Below are positions 27,801 through 41,200 of a DNA stretch of 64,000 nucleotides, in pieces. The position numbers and the translations under genes are program-made. The DNA lies in contig CAOLHI010001296.1 of assembly GCA_948474755.1 (NCBI GenBank), positions 1 through 64,000 of the forward strand. The letters run 5' to 3'. Position 1 is the first letter of the stretch; the number at the start of each line of letters is the position of its first letter. Under the pieces are notes generated by a model, which did no database searches, was not told the origin of the DNA, and saw only the letters and a list, made by a program, of their open reading frames with translations. This DNA is from Ctenosaura bakeri (taxonomy: Eukaryota; Chordata; Lepidosauria; Squamata; Iguanidae).

Positions 27801-29069
27801 GTAGATACTTTTTTTTTTCTTTTTGCGAGCAAGCAGGATGCATAGATGCCAAGCCAGAAATAAACAGAATGTGCTTCATGAGCATCCAAAAAATAGAAAA
27901 GCAAGAAGGCCAAAAAAAAAATAAAAATCTATTTGTCCTTCTTTTAAAAGAACAAAACAAAGATAATTGAAAACCACCCTTTAAAAATATGTCAAACCTT
28001 CCTGCAATCTATCTTGCTTTTTATTTTCCTATCAAATACTACTACTATTCACAAAGTAGTATTCACGTAGAGATGGTTAAGAAAAGTCTATCTTGTCCTT
28101 TTTTCACAATGCAGTTCAGAGTTAGCTCTATTCTGTTTGCATTCCTCTATAATTCAGAGGCTGTTGCTCATTACCAGACAGTCTTTCAAGGCATTCTGAA
28201 CTGAAGCCTGGTCTCCAATCCTCCGTTGTTCCTTCAGCCTCTTCTCTTGAGATTCAAACCATGTTTTCAAGCACTGAACACTATTTTCATATTCTGTCCA
28301 GGATTCCAGAAAACCTTCCAACAACTGAATCTGCAAAAGATAGGCAGGCAGGCAGATAGATGAAACAATTCACATGGCTGATCTAACTAATCATGTCACT
28401 ATAATGATTCTTAAAATGTAGTATTTCCATGCATTCAAGACAGATGGAAAAACTTGGGTACGTATAAGATGGCCACCCTAACCAATGTCATTGGTGGTTT
28501 TTGAAAGCCATGATAAGACATGGCTTATTGTAATAGGAATAAGCTTAGCCTGCCTCCAGAGCTATGTACTTTTCCTTCCCTTCTTCTGCTGTAGTATGGA
28601 TGTAAGCAGATAGAAGCTTTCATTTCTGTTTTAATTAACCACAGTTTAGTATGTTATCTGAAACAGATATGAAAAAAGTATATGCTTTTTTGGATTATAA
28701 CTTCCAGAATCTCTTCAGTTTCAAGGTTTTTCAAATTTATCCTTAAGTGCTGTGCTGCAAAATTCTCAATACAAATACCATAAAGTACAACCAATTTTAG
28801 TTTGTTATCCACTATTTTCATTAATGTGACATATCACAATTAATAAAATTAATTGACACTTATTAGCAGCTATACAGCTCAAGTTATGGACCTCCTTAGA
28901 GAGGTGGTTATTGGCCTAAATCCACATGCTAATTTCAGCTAAAGTAGACCCACTGAACCAAATGGATTTACTTAATTTATCAATGAGTAATTGATTCAGG
29001 GTCTCTTGTCCAGGTGGGACTAGCAACTGCATTTAGGTCTAAATGGATGGATGGATGGATGGATGGATG

Positions 29070-29118
<49 letters not shown>

Positions 29119-32100
29119 CGTCTCCATGCTCTGATAATGCGTATTTCAAACAAACACGTACCTTTTCTGTTATCAGACCCTGCAGAACTTGCCAGCGCCT
29201 GTTCATCACTCCAAGTTGCTCTGCAAAATCAGTCTTGTCACTGCGTTTACTTTCCACATCCTGACTACTAATCTGCAGTACTGATTGATTCACAAAGTCC
29301 ACAGTTAACTGTTTACAGTTTATGTCAATCTTGAAGCCCTGGTAAAAAGAAATAAAGGAAGGAAGGAAGGATCAGGCTTTTTTTCCCTGCAGTTACTCTA
29401 GCTAATCTCTTGTTTAGTTTTAATAAGAAACCAATACTACAACATCAAGCTTTATCATGACATTCAAATTATGTAGTTTGGAAATATAGCTTCTCTTTGA
29501 AGAAGACTTGTAAAAAAAAAGTCTTCTAAGATACCAAAAGCTACTCTAATTATACAATCTGGGTTGGATACAGAGTTGTTCCTCCATTAATCAAAGGGAA
29601 TCACTGGCAGACAGGACAGAGATGCAGTTGATGGAGGCTCTCTGCTTGGGAGAAGGGGATGAGGTGGTCATGATGACTTATTTCTTTTTTACCTTGCAGC
29701 CTCCAGCAACACTTTCAACTTTCAAACCAGTATCTAATGATATTAGTGCAAACATTTGCTTCACTTCCATTAGGAGTGCTTGGAATTTATATAATAATTT
29801 TATCTGGACTGGACTGGACTGGACTGGCAATATGATTCAGTCATTCACATTTTAATTCACTGGTGTTGTGAAACTTTCATGTACTGTTCTAAAATTCTAC
29901 TGACATATCTGGGGGCTGATATTTAATATACTTTCAAACAATCCTAGTAGTTACCTTATATTTCTGAAGATAATCCTGAATAGCTTTGCGTCCCACTACA
30001 TTTTTTATATTTTCTTCATCCTCAGAAATGATGTTTTCCATCAGTGAAATCCAACTCATGACTTCTGTGATGGCATGTCGAGAAGGAAGCTTGTCCATTT
30101 GAAGCTGAAATTAATTTAAAATGATTACAGTTGGCTGTTCACATTTGTGGGTTTCATTTTCATGGATTAAATTATTTGCAAGTTTTTCCAATCCCTGCTC
30201 CCCACCCAAAAAACTCAAGTACTTCTTTTCTGGGAAATCTTCCCTCTCAGTGGCTCTGATCAGGCCATGCAGCCCTCTTCCTCCTCCACTAGCTGTTACC
30301 TAACCAGCTAAGGTCAGCTCACAGCCTGATTTCTCAGCATCACAAACCTTCTCCTGATGCCCCACAGCCACCCAAAGAAGGAAGTCGGCAAGAGAAAGAA
30401 AGTAGAGGGCCACAATGATGACCTTTCCCTCTCCTTTCCCCAGGTGCCTGCACTTTCCACCATGCCCTGGCCTTCTTCTCACAGACACCCACACATATTT
30501 TGATATTTGTGGTTTTTCCACTTTTGAGGGGGTCCTGTGCCTCTAACCCTCCCAAATGTGAAGGGCCAACTGTACATCTAAATTTCTGTAAAAGAACAGC
30601 TCCTTTTCTAATTATGTCATGCTTTCAAGCTTCTGTACTTTTACTATGACAAGAGACAGTTTCTGAATAATAATTATAATAAAAAAAAATCAGGCTGAAA
30701 AAGAAAATGGTACACTTAGTTGCCAGGTTTATATATAAGAGAAGTTACCAACGCTCTGAATATTTTCCACCTCAGCAACATGCTTAATGTGATGCACATA
30801 ATTGGAAGTATACTAAAAAGGCTTTGTTAGTGCTTTGTTATCATTTCCTTTGATGCTATATGACAGTAATTCCATTTTTTAAAAAATAATACATTTAAAT
30901 ACATTTTTCTGCCATTTCATAGGATCTGAGAGCAATATACAAGTAAAATCAATTTTAGTAATGTAGAACAATTTAAAATGCAAAACCATTAAGATTAATT
31001 CAAACAGACTAGAAGCATAGAAAACAATTAGCAGATTAAACATGCTTCAAAGGTTAAAACAGTTTTAAATCGCATGCATGTAAATTTTAAAATAAACCAG
31101 GTAGATCTCAAAGCCTTTAAGGAAAATCCAGCATAACTGCCATTTGAGTCTTCTGCAACAGGGGTGCTTCAATAAAGAGGGCTCTATTCCGTATTCTTAG
31201 ACAGTGTATTGCTCCCACTAGTGGAAGACAAAGAAGATCCTTTCTAGTAGATCTCAACCCTTAGGAAAGCATATACAGGGAGAGACGCCCTTTTAAGTTA
31301 CAAGTTTGCAACCCATTCAGTTCCCAAGCACTTTGAATTCAGACCAGACATGTACTGGTTGTCAATAAACACTTTAACACTTTACATGATATCGATATGG
31401 TACTACTCAGGTAACTGCTGTGTTTTACACTAATTTCAGCTTCTGAGCCATATTCAAAGGCAGCCCTACCCAGTCTTTTACAATAGTTTATCTGAACTAA
31501 AGTCGTCTATCTAGAACTAGCATGATTAGGTTATCTCTGTCCAGAGAGACAGTACCTCATGGAATAGTAGAAGCCATCCCCAAGTATTATCATTCATGAA
31601 ACCCATGGGGACCTCCAGTGACAAGGATGAAAAAAATGACAAAGAGTTAGAATTAATTCCAAGATATATGTACCTGTTTGGTACAGGACAGTGTGAGGAG
31701 TAATAGATCTGAGTTCATTAGTGTACTGATGGCACACTATCCCCAAAATTCTAATGAACACATCAAGCACCTTTGTATTTATAATAAACAGAGTGGGGAT
31801 AAGAATGAAACCTGTGGTACCCCACAGATTAATAGCTATGGAGCATAACAGGAAAGTTCCCAATGCCATTCTCTGAAACTGGCCCTGCAAATAGAAACAG
31901 AATCACTGTATCACTGCTAGAATCAGAATTTGAACCAATTCAATTTGGCCTCCCCAAAATACTATGTAAAGAGCATGGCATTTGGTTCTATTTAATGCAG
32001 CCCCACACGGTTTATGTAACATACAGATTGGCTCATCTGAGCTGGTGAAATAGAACACTCTGTGCTTATATCTTCTCTTCTGCAAGAGTTACAGTGTATG

Positions 32101-35100
32101 AATTTGATAATTTGATAATGTATGACCTAGCCCTTTAATATACACTGCAGTTTCTTTTTTGGCAGGTGCTACTGTTTAGAATATTAGCTCCTTATGAACC
32201 AGTTATTTCCTCTCCAATGCCAACAGATCCAGAGACAAAACAGAATCTTAATATCAGTGAAACAGTAAATAACTTGAACATGGAGCCATTAGCAGCTGTG
32301 CTACATTCACCAGGCCTACTAACTAAACTATGCAATCACAAAAGCTCCCAGACAGAACCATAAGCTTGTAATGTTTCATGTCTCATAATCTACTGGCAAC
32401 CACTGGAAAAAGGACCCCAATAAAGTAAAGAAGAAAGTAAAGGCTCAAATACTATATAGTGTGGCCATGTCTAGAAACTAGGCTAGAGTTGGGATTGTGA
32501 AGAGTACCCTTGGAAGAAAGCAGTGCTAACATGGACTTAATTCCACTTGCTAGGCCCAACTAAATGAGACCAATTAAATCAGTTGGATTATCATTCAAGA
32601 ATTTATTCAGTAGGTCAACTACAGCTGGAGCTAGCAAACGGATTTAGACCATACGATGGGTTACATGACCTCTGCTTGCACAAATGCGAAATTGTACAAA
32701 GCATCATGTCCATTGATTGTAATGGGACACAACACTTTACTTTTTTTTTTTTATGTGGGGGTTCTTCACATAATGGAATTCCATTTTTTTGAAATGTGTA
32801 CACATACTGATTCTAGTTAGCCAAGATTCCACATAAGTGTGCTTCAATTGCAATTTAAGACAATAAGGCCATTTCTGCATGATGACGCTCTCCCACATTG
32901 TCCCATCACAATCCCAGCAGTGCTCTTGCTGGGATGGGAGCGTGTTCCCAATGCTCCTCTCCAAATCCAGCCAGCTGGCTGCAGATAGAGAACGAGGGAC
33001 ATGGTCCTTCCTTCTGCACAGCAGCTGGCCTTCCTTCCCCACTGCAGTGGGGAAGGAAGCAACTGATCACACTTTTGGCCCTTCCGCATGGTCAGTGATG
33101 ACGGAAGCCTCATGTGTTCAGTGGCCATTGACAGAGTTTTTCCCAGCAACTGTGCCAGCTAGGAACACGAGAAGGGCAGGACCATGACAACATCATGTGG
33201 AAACATTGTTGCGGCTCTGCACCTCTTATGTCCCCATGCTGGGATGCCACCATCCTGCGAAAGGACCTTACTGACTGGAAAAACTACTGAATTCAAATAC
33301 ATCAACAAGCATTTGCCCACCTGATGCAGTTTTTCTTGCACTACAGGAACCTGTGTGAGCAACTCTGTCCACTGATTGTCAATCTGTGACAACCCTGCCC
33401 GCAAAGATGCAATATCCACTTTCTTCAGCCGAAGGAGTTGATTTCCAATGCTCAAAACAGTAGACTTCTGTGATGATTTGGCTTCAATCTCTTTTGAAAA
33501 TTCCTGAAAAGATTTTAATTTGTTATCACTAATCACTATAACAAAGTTTAATAACAAAGGAGTTGTTTTTAATTAAAATTAAACATACCTTTCAAAGTGC
33601 ATTATTGTTATATTTCAGAAATTTTAAAAAGCACAGTATTGCAGTAAGATTTCTACAGAACCCAACAGCAAATCTATTATTTATTTATTTTGAGAAATAC
33701 CATAATAGTTTGACAACAAATCTGTATTGTTGGCTGATAAAATGGAAACAAACAAACACAAAAATATCAGTATCTTGTACAAAGTAGAGGTTCAGACTGG
33801 ATTTTATGTAACAAAAAATCCCTGGCTTCCCAGGAGAGAAAAAATTAATTCATCCTTCAGACACTCTTTCCTACTATAGAAACAATGATTAAGGTACTGC
33901 TATGACAGGGTCTCCAATTATCAGCCAAAGATACAAAGATGCCTTATATTTTGATTCTGACTTACCAAAAAGGCATTCAGGTGATCTCGGACCATCTCCA
34001 GTTCTTGAGGGACTGTAACGGATTGTTGGGTCCAAAACTCCAGACGCTCCATTGCTGACTGGAGCCAATGAATCAGCTCAGTGGACTCACTTTGGTATCT
34101 ATGAGAAGAATAAAGGGCATCTATAAGAATGATTTGGCACCAGTCTCCAATATCCAGCAATACTGATCTGCTATAATAAAATATTTTTTTCTTGAATTAT
34201 TAATGCTTATGTTAATTTAAACAGTTGGTGGCTTGCAAATTATTTTTATATCAAATTATGTAATGATCTGCACATAACTACTTAAATATATGCATTTCTT
34301 GTTACAGAAGCCCATCTTTTTTAGTGTACTGTGGCACCTATTTTTTTCTAATGCCTCCTACTGAGTTGTAACTTAACATACTTAAAATGCTTATTTGAAA
34401 GCCTCACATTTTGAAAAATAAATGAGACTTCCTCTAAATATGGTCTTTGCAGATCTAAACTGCACTTCAGTAACTGAACAAAATGTACAGAACCATCAAT
34501 GAACTTAACCCCAAATGTTGGGCTAGCAGGCATCCACTAGCACAGTGGAATTTTCCTCCTCTTCCTCTCCTAAATGTAGCCCTCTGTGCTGCCCCAAGCC
34601 AGCTGATATATCCACTGCTCCAGTTGTTATTCCAATGGAATCCAAGCTATAGAGCTGATGCAGTATTTCAAAACATTGTCATAATACCATATCATTGCAT
34701 ATGAGAAAATAATTAACCATGCATTTTATCTACATCTCTATTTGACTTACATCCCATCTTCCTCCCCAAACCAGGACTTAAGACAGCATACATTTAGGTG
34801 AGGACTAATGTTAGAGAGACACATCAGTACATTAGCTACAAATTTTTAAAATAAATAATTTTAATAGATGGCACTGGAAGCAAAACTGTCTGCTTTAGAG
34901 ATGCAGTAAATTCTAACCAATTTAGGGAGCTTTGATCTGTTTGAAACATACAGCATTAATTTCACTGGAACATTCTCAAAGATTCAAATGAAAGAGATAA
35001 AGTTTCAAAGATAAAATCTGATTGATGAAATATAATTCAGTGAGCAGGTAAGTCAACTTATTCCGTTTCAGTTAGCATTACCTTGTCCAGTGCTTTAGTA

Positions 35101-38100
35101 TGGTTTCCAGCCTATGTAGCTCCTTGGTGACCTTGCTGGTATTACTTAACCAATGTTCTCCAAGCTGGTTTAGCTGAGCTTCTAGTTCTGAACAGGTAAC
35201 AGAGAACAGTAGTCTTTTCCCATCATCTAGTACTTGGTAAAGTTTGGGCTGGTATTCAGTAAGGCTAGATCTCAGATGCTGCAGTGAAAAACAAAAATAA
35301 GAAGAATGTGACTCTTTCACCACCATATTGTTATTGTATCCCTCTCCCAATGCCCCTGCCCACCCAAGGAAGGTGATAGGTGAAAGAGGAAGTAGGGGGC
35401 AACCATGCTGACCCTGCATAATCTCTGAGAAACTAGTACATGCTTTCTATAGAATAACAATAAAACAGTAACAGAAATGTGAAAATCACTAGCATTACCT
35501 GATATAGTGCAATCCGATCTGCAAGCCTCTCCTCAGACTCCTCTACTAAACTAACACCAGGAATGCTAGTCTCAACACTCTCCAGCTGCCTTGTGAGTTC
35601 CTGGTAGTCCTCTTCCAGATGTGTCCAGGTCTGTAAAACATATTTATGCATGTGAAAGTTGGACAGGTTTTGCAGTGCTTTCCAAAAGAATTCTAACCAG
35701 ATGTGAACTGGCTGAAACTAGCATCTTGAATGTATCATGTACATAGTAGGCCTAGGATATAATACGTATTCAAGCTTCCTACATCAAATGATACTTTGGT
35801 TTGATAAAAGAAGCATTACAGGATTTGCAGGCAAAGTCCACTGTGTGGGGGAAGGAAGGAAGCTATACCATGGACAGTATGTTCTAAGAAACAACAACAA
35901 CAACAAACCTGTTGATCCCACTGTGTTCATTCTGAACAAATCAGTATTTAACTTTAAAGTGGCTATTGGGGTGAAGGTTTAGTTCCTTCAACTTCCTGTG
36001 ATGTGTTTGCTGAAAATTGTTCTGTGTTCTAGGGACATTTCTGTCGTAATAAGCATTAAAGTTTTTCTACAGACACATCTGTGTAACCTTTAGAGCCTTA
36101 GGACTATTCAGCCCTTTGAACGTTTTCTTAAAAAAGTAATAGTTATTAAAAAAAACTATTGCATTATTCATCATTTTGCAAATTAAACTTTAGAACATGT
36201 ATAGTAGATGTCACCCACACCACCAGGCAGATGGGGCCCAGAATCTTTTTTGGCATCAAGGCCAAATGTTAACAACTGTCCAGCAGCTTAAAAAAGGTTA
36301 CTTTGTAGTTTGTAAGCCTTGCTACATAGTTTGTGCTTTAGCTTGGCAGTTCAAGTTCAAGGATATAGAAAATGTTGGGAACAGATCAAGGGAGTAAATT
36401 TACCTGTTGATAACTTGCTTATACTTTTCTCACATTTGTTAGGATGGGGAAAGGATCACACCCATATAGTTCAGCTTCCTCTCTTAACAGCATGTACGAC
36501 TTTCCAAAATTAGCCTTAGAGAAGCCTAAAATTACCGCCATGTCCAGTTCAGAGTAACACGTTATTAAGACAGCACTTTGGTAGGTCTCTTTTACAAAAA
36601 AAGATACTGGAAAAATCCCTTGAAATGATCCACTCAAAATGAATATTTTAGAAGGAATGAGGAAAGTTATTAATCACACTTCCAAAGACATGATGTTACA
36701 GTATGTTAGCCGGTAAAGATCAGGCTGTTATGCCATTGTTTCTACCCTCAAAATACCATGTTACAGATAATGCTGGTTACTTTTATATATTAGTTCTAAG
36801 ACAACAGTAAGTTTTTGTATTTGCCATTTACCTATTTTAAGGAAAGAGAAAAGGAAAAGGTTATCACCTCTAGAATATATTCCAGCTCCACTCCCCTCTT
36901 ATGAGCCTGTTTTAGCACAGCAGAGGCCTGTGACATCAATTCTATATGGAACTGTGTTTCCTTTACAAGTGCAAAGCTGCTTCTCTTCCTGAAAAGTGTT
37001 TCTGTCAAGATCATGTGTGACTCTAGTCCTTGAAAATATTCCTAGGAGATTTTAAGAAACAACAACAAGAAAGGTGTAATTATTTGTTATCAACTAAGAG
37101 AAATCAAAATATGATCATATAGTGATGTGATCCAAAATGTATATCCACCTAGACCTTTTAATGGGTCTCATCAGAATGCAGCAAATGATTTTCCATAATT
37201 GAAGGAGATCAAGAAGCATTATAAAGACAACAAGATAGTAATAGAAGACTGTTTGCAGTAAATCACATGTAAAAAGTTGAATGAATTATATGCATTGTTT
37301 TATACCTTATGCTTGTCAAGAAGCACTTGAACTTCCTCTTTTGAGGAAACAATCATTTTCTGATCAACTGTCATCTTTTCTTTGCCAGTTTCAATCAGGT
37401 CAGCCAGATCCTGAAGTGCTTGTTCGTACTGGCCCTTAAGTGCCAGGTTTTGGTTCAGTCCACTGCGCCGTGACCCTATGATCATTATCAGCTCATCATA
37501 CATATCCTGGCATATGAGAAGAAGCAACAGCAATAACTTTCCTTTCAGTCACAGAGAAAACCTATACAGAAATTAACCATGACAGATCTAGTTGATTTTT
37601 TAATATGGTCATTCTTCTTAAATAAATGCCTTGGCCAAAGGGAAATATAAATAATATGTTTCATTTATTGATTTATTTTTAAAACTTTAAAAAAAAATCT
37701 CATCTTTTTACAAAGATTTTTTATTTTTTTTAAAATATTTTTTTAAATTTTTTTTTAAAAACCTGAATATAATCAAATTTTTTATTTTATTTTTATTTAT
37801 TATTTATTTGTTTCCCGCCTCTCCATATGGATCGAGGCAGTGAACAACTTACAAATAGCATGTATTTCGAAACATTTCTATACATGCCCCCAACAAGCTG
37901 GGTACTCATTTTACTGACCTGCGAAAGGATGGAAGGCTGAGTCAACCTTGGAGCCAGGCAGGATTGAACTCACAACCTTGTGGCTTGCAGTGCTGGCATT
38001 TAACCACTGCGCCACCAGGGCTCCTTCAAATGGACAAAGCAAGCAGGCCTTGCTCATTCATTAGGGTCTACATGTTCCATTTTAAAAAATATAGCAAAAG

Positions 38101-38188
38101 CAAGATGGACAATAAAGGTAACAAAATAGAATATAAATATCTTGTTTTTAAATATTTCTTCAAGTTGTCTCTGACTTCTGGTGACCCT

Positions 38189-38236
<48 letters not shown>

Positions 38237-41200
38237 TGGCAAATATTTCTTTAAAGGAGGTTTGCCACTGCATTCTTCTGAATATAGCCTATGACACCTG
38301 GAATTCCCTAACAATCTCCTTTCCAAGTACTAACCAAGACCAACAGAGCTTACATTCTGAGATCAGGTGGGATCTGATGGCATCAGACATATACAGTGTA
38401 AGTACAAAATGACAAACCCCTCTTCCAAAGGCTCCTTAAATACAGGAAACCTAACATTAAAGAAGCAACAGAGGATCAGACTATATAGTCATGTGTACCA
38501 CCTTAAACAACAACAAGAAACCCCACACAAACCAAAAGCAGGTCTCACAACTCATGAGTCTGAAAAGAGTATTGGAGATAAATAGAAGGGCTGCTTGACC
38601 TTTTGCCTCCTGGTTATTAGACCACAGAAAATGTCCCACAATATTTTTCTTTACAAAGAGGAAAGGGTTGGTATCTTTCCTGTGTAGATGTGGGTTTTTT
38701 GTGTGTGTTTTCTTTTCTTTTTCTTTTTGGCAGGAAGAGACAGTTGATGCTATTTGTTGATTACTACATGGAATTATTGGATTATTGCAGCGGAAAAGGT
38801 TAAATAGCTTAAAAAGTTAAACTTGTATTTCTTGGCTAACAATGTGTTTTCATCAGAGAAGAGAAAGTCTTGCAACTGAGCTGTCTGAAGGAATCCACTG
38901 AGCAATGGGTCAAATGAGTTTTAAAAAACATCTGACTGTAAGAAACTCTTTTTCATGGTAAACCTCCAGTCCCATGGGTAGAGTCTACTGCTTAGAAGTA
39001 GAGTTTATATTAGTGTGCAGAAGATTCTGAATTCATATGAACTCTGGTTAAAGCAATACAGAAGAAAAGTGTGAGAAAGATCTCTGTCTGCAAGTCTGAT
39101 GACTCAGTGGCAATCCTGGTTGACAATATAAAGCTAAGAATGGAACATTAATCTGACTTCAGGTAAAGTATTTCTTATATCCTATTACAAATACCACTCA
39201 GGTGATTGCACAAATAATTGTACACTGAAATAATGAAAACTACTTTTTTAAAGAAACCTATAGGCAGGATATATTACAATGTTATTTGAGTAGAGCTAGA
39301 AGAATAACAATTATTTAATGTTTAAACCAGAAAAATCTGAATTTACACGCTCTGGAATTATTACATGTTCTGGAATTATAATTATTTCTACACATTTTAT
39401 AGTATATGTGAAATTATATTTCTTACATATAAACAATAATAATTTATTAACAATAAATAGCAAAGAATGAACAATTTTCTGAGAATGATTTTACAAGAAA
39501 TGTAATCCTCTACTAAGTTTTTCCTCAAAGGAAGCAATCTCAGTAATTTTCTTTCTGCTACTACAAAATTTTTGAAAAGTTATTGAAGACTGTTCACAGT
39601 TGAGGATTTCTTCTTCCTAAAATTCACACACAGTTCATTTGCACAGAAAATAGCATTTTCAGCACAACACTTTCTACTCTGAAATAATATTTCTCTGCAC
39701 CAGTTCCTACACAAATAGCTGTTTCCTAATTATGCTTACAACATTTTCTGTGCGAGAAACAGGTTTTTCTGTATAAGAAACAATATACATGCATAGAATC
39801 TTGTTTCTATGCTTTAATAATATTTGTGCATAGAATATTTCTATTCAGTGATAATAATTCTGCATACAGACATTATTTTTGTGTAGAAAATGCATTTTGC
39901 TGCTTCCTGCACAAAACAACCATATGCAAATTTTATACAACGTAAATCCTGAACTGTGAAGATTTTCATCAATCCAGGTTTATTCCCATCAGGGTTTCTA
40001 AACTGTTGAAAAACATGTTTTTTAACATTTTTTTTGGGGGGGGGTAATATTTTCACATATTCCTTCCAGCCCTGTAATTTGTTGATTAACCATTTTTAAA
40101 GTTTTTGTTTTTTTTTAATTAGCGTACTTGCCTGAAGTTTAGATAACTCTTGCATGGATGGCTGGTCAATCTGCAGTTTATCTCCACGTTTCTTTAATTC
40201 ACTGATTCCAGCATCTAATTCTTTCAGTCCATCTTCTGCTTGTTGAATGGCCTACATAAGAAATATTTAACTCTACTGTCATAACAACACAAACCTCAGT
40301 AATGCCAGTTACCAAAAATGTCTCCTCAGTGCAGTTTCATAGCCTTTCCAATACTCAGCATAGTTTTTGATATGTACATTAGGTAAGGCACAGGAGAATG
40401 TTTCTAAACTGTGTCCCAGGGAATCAAAGTGTTCATCTTTCAAGAAGATCCACGTAAGAGTTCTTCAATGACAAGATCAGTAAAGGAATACAGGCATCCA
40501 TTAAATACAATTAGCCACCTGCTTCCAAAGTTCCCAGCAGTGTTTATGTACAGGGATGTATTATTTGTAGTCATGTATACATAGTTCAGTTGCATGTGCA
40601 AAGCATGGCTGAGATCATTTGGGCTGACACAATTATGCCCAGAGAAGTAGAAGGCACTCTGGCACCAGACAAAAAGTAAAAAAATAAGATAAAATGTCTA
40701 TCTGGGAAAGAAGCTACTGACTTCTGCACAATTTTTTTTCATAATGCCTAACATTTGGATGCACAGTTGAACCTAAAGGTGCTGTGGCAAGGTTACCTTA
40801 AACGACTTTGTAAGGCAGCATCCCCAGAGTAACTTTAGCTTTGAGGACCCTCTCTGGACAACAATTGATTTTCAGTGTCTTCATTCTCCTGCACTGCTTG
40901 TGTACTATGCTCACACAACAGACCATTATGCCAGTGATTGCATCAACACAATTTTTTTCTGTGTATGTGTTCATTTGAAAACACACCACAGATCCTTCTG
41001 TAATGTTAAGGGGTTCCACAACAATCTATCATGGAAATTATAGCACTTTGATTCTACTTTAGAGACTATGGCTACATCCTATGAAATCCTGGGATTGTAG
41101 TTTCATGATACATCTAGAATTCTCTGCTAGAGAGCAATGCAGCCCTGCCAAATTATAGAATCATAGAATCATAGAAATGTAGAGTTGGAAGAGACCCCAG

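Noticed and set aside
9850..29118. CRISPR-like arrays suggested by tandem repeats
   Set aside because: They are simple microsatellites without unique spacers, in a vertebrate nuclear gene.
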